A program made the translations under genes and the position numbers. A stretch of 64,000 nt of DNA from Massospora cicadina (lineage: Eukaryota > Entomophthoromycota > Entomophthoromycetes > Entomophthorales > Entomophthoraceae), in assembly GCA_022478985.1 (NCBI GenBank), contig JAKSZP010017434.1, positions 1-64,000 on the forward strand, in the 5' to 3' direction. Positions 63,981 to 64,000 of the stretch are shown one piece after another; the first letter of the stretch is position 1, and every line of letters begins with the position of its first letter. The notes under the pieces were generated by a model. The model had not been told where the DNA came from. It was given only the letters and a program-made list of their open reading frames with translations, and ran no database searches.

Positions 63981-64000
63981 ATTTTTTGCGGTGCGGATAA

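Larger units (their letters stand above)
60066..64000 (-). mobile_element. L1-like LINE, 3' part, cut by the window edge
   Basis: Minus-strand ORF2 with an AP-type endonuclease, reverse transcriptase and a C-terminal Cys motif, and possibly the tail of ORF1 at the right edge. The 3' end is set by AATAAA (minus strand, near 60060) and the change from GC-rich to AT-rich DNA; no clear A-run or target duplication is seen. It has fewer breaks than the LTR elements and many CpG, so it is younger or escaped decay. Confidence 0.8.

Noticed and set aside
1..64000. CRISPR array, operons, bacterial promoters or ribosome-binding sites
   Set aside because: No regularly spaced repeats and no bacterial gene organisation; everything recognisable is eukaryotic retroelement sequence.

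Overview
The window looks like a gene-poor, transposon-filled stretch of a eukaryotic nuclear genome. I see no intact host gene, no bacterial gene organisation, no rRNA or functional tRNA gene, and no CRISPR array. Nearly everything recognisable is retroelement: Ty3-type LTR retrotransposons (some with a chromodomain), one large LTR element without visible pol, an L1-like LINE, tRNA-derived SINEs, and very short poly(A)-ended insertions. A large, repeat-rich fungus would fit, but plant or other eukaryotic origin cannot be excluded from the sequence alone. Most old elements have in-frame stops that look like C-to-T changes, and the oldest spacers are AT-rich and CpG-poor.

Layout. (1) 1-16.06 kb: element F, an old chromovirus-like Ty3 element on the minus strand. 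Its 3' LTR runs off the left edge. It is interrupted by two tiny poly(A) insertions, a solo LTR (2976-3562, target duplication CCAAC), the pol-less element H (3851-8128) and Ty3 element A (8308-15832). Element A carries, between its 3' LTR and the end of pol, about 1.3 kb of GC-rich DNA with a 212-codon open frame on the opposite strand. The related element B lacks this segment. (2) 16.06-22.0 kb: decayed DNA with weak reverse-transcriptase traces and a third tiny insertion. (3) 22.0-28.57 kb: element G, a plus-strand chromovirus of the same family as F. (4) 28.6-31.56 kb: a LINE ORF1-like fragment and unassigned AT-rich DNA. (5) 31.56-39.70 kb: Ty3 element E, whose two LTRs each hold a SINE of a different family. 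(6) 41.14-60.00 kb: a three-level Russian doll in which element D (TSD ATCTT) contains element C (TSD CTTGG), which contains element B. (7) 60.07-64.0 kb: the 3' two thirds or so of a GC-rich L1-like LINE on the minus strand, cut by the window edge.

How the parts relate. A, B, D and E belong to one Ty3 clade: their proteases share a DTGxPVNxVS-type core. A, B and D also share an unusual primer-binding site (TGGTGCTCACTACAGGGGC or a close variant), as does the pol-less H, so H was probably mobilised by enzymes from this clade. F, G and C are the chromovirus side. The SINEs and short poly(A)-ended insertions need a LINE for mobility; whether the LINE at the right edge served them is not shown here. 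The strongest candidates for something new are the antisense gene of element A, the coiled-coil protein of element H, the two SINE families with different tRNA heads and a shared tail, and the 29-51 bp insertions with long target duplications.
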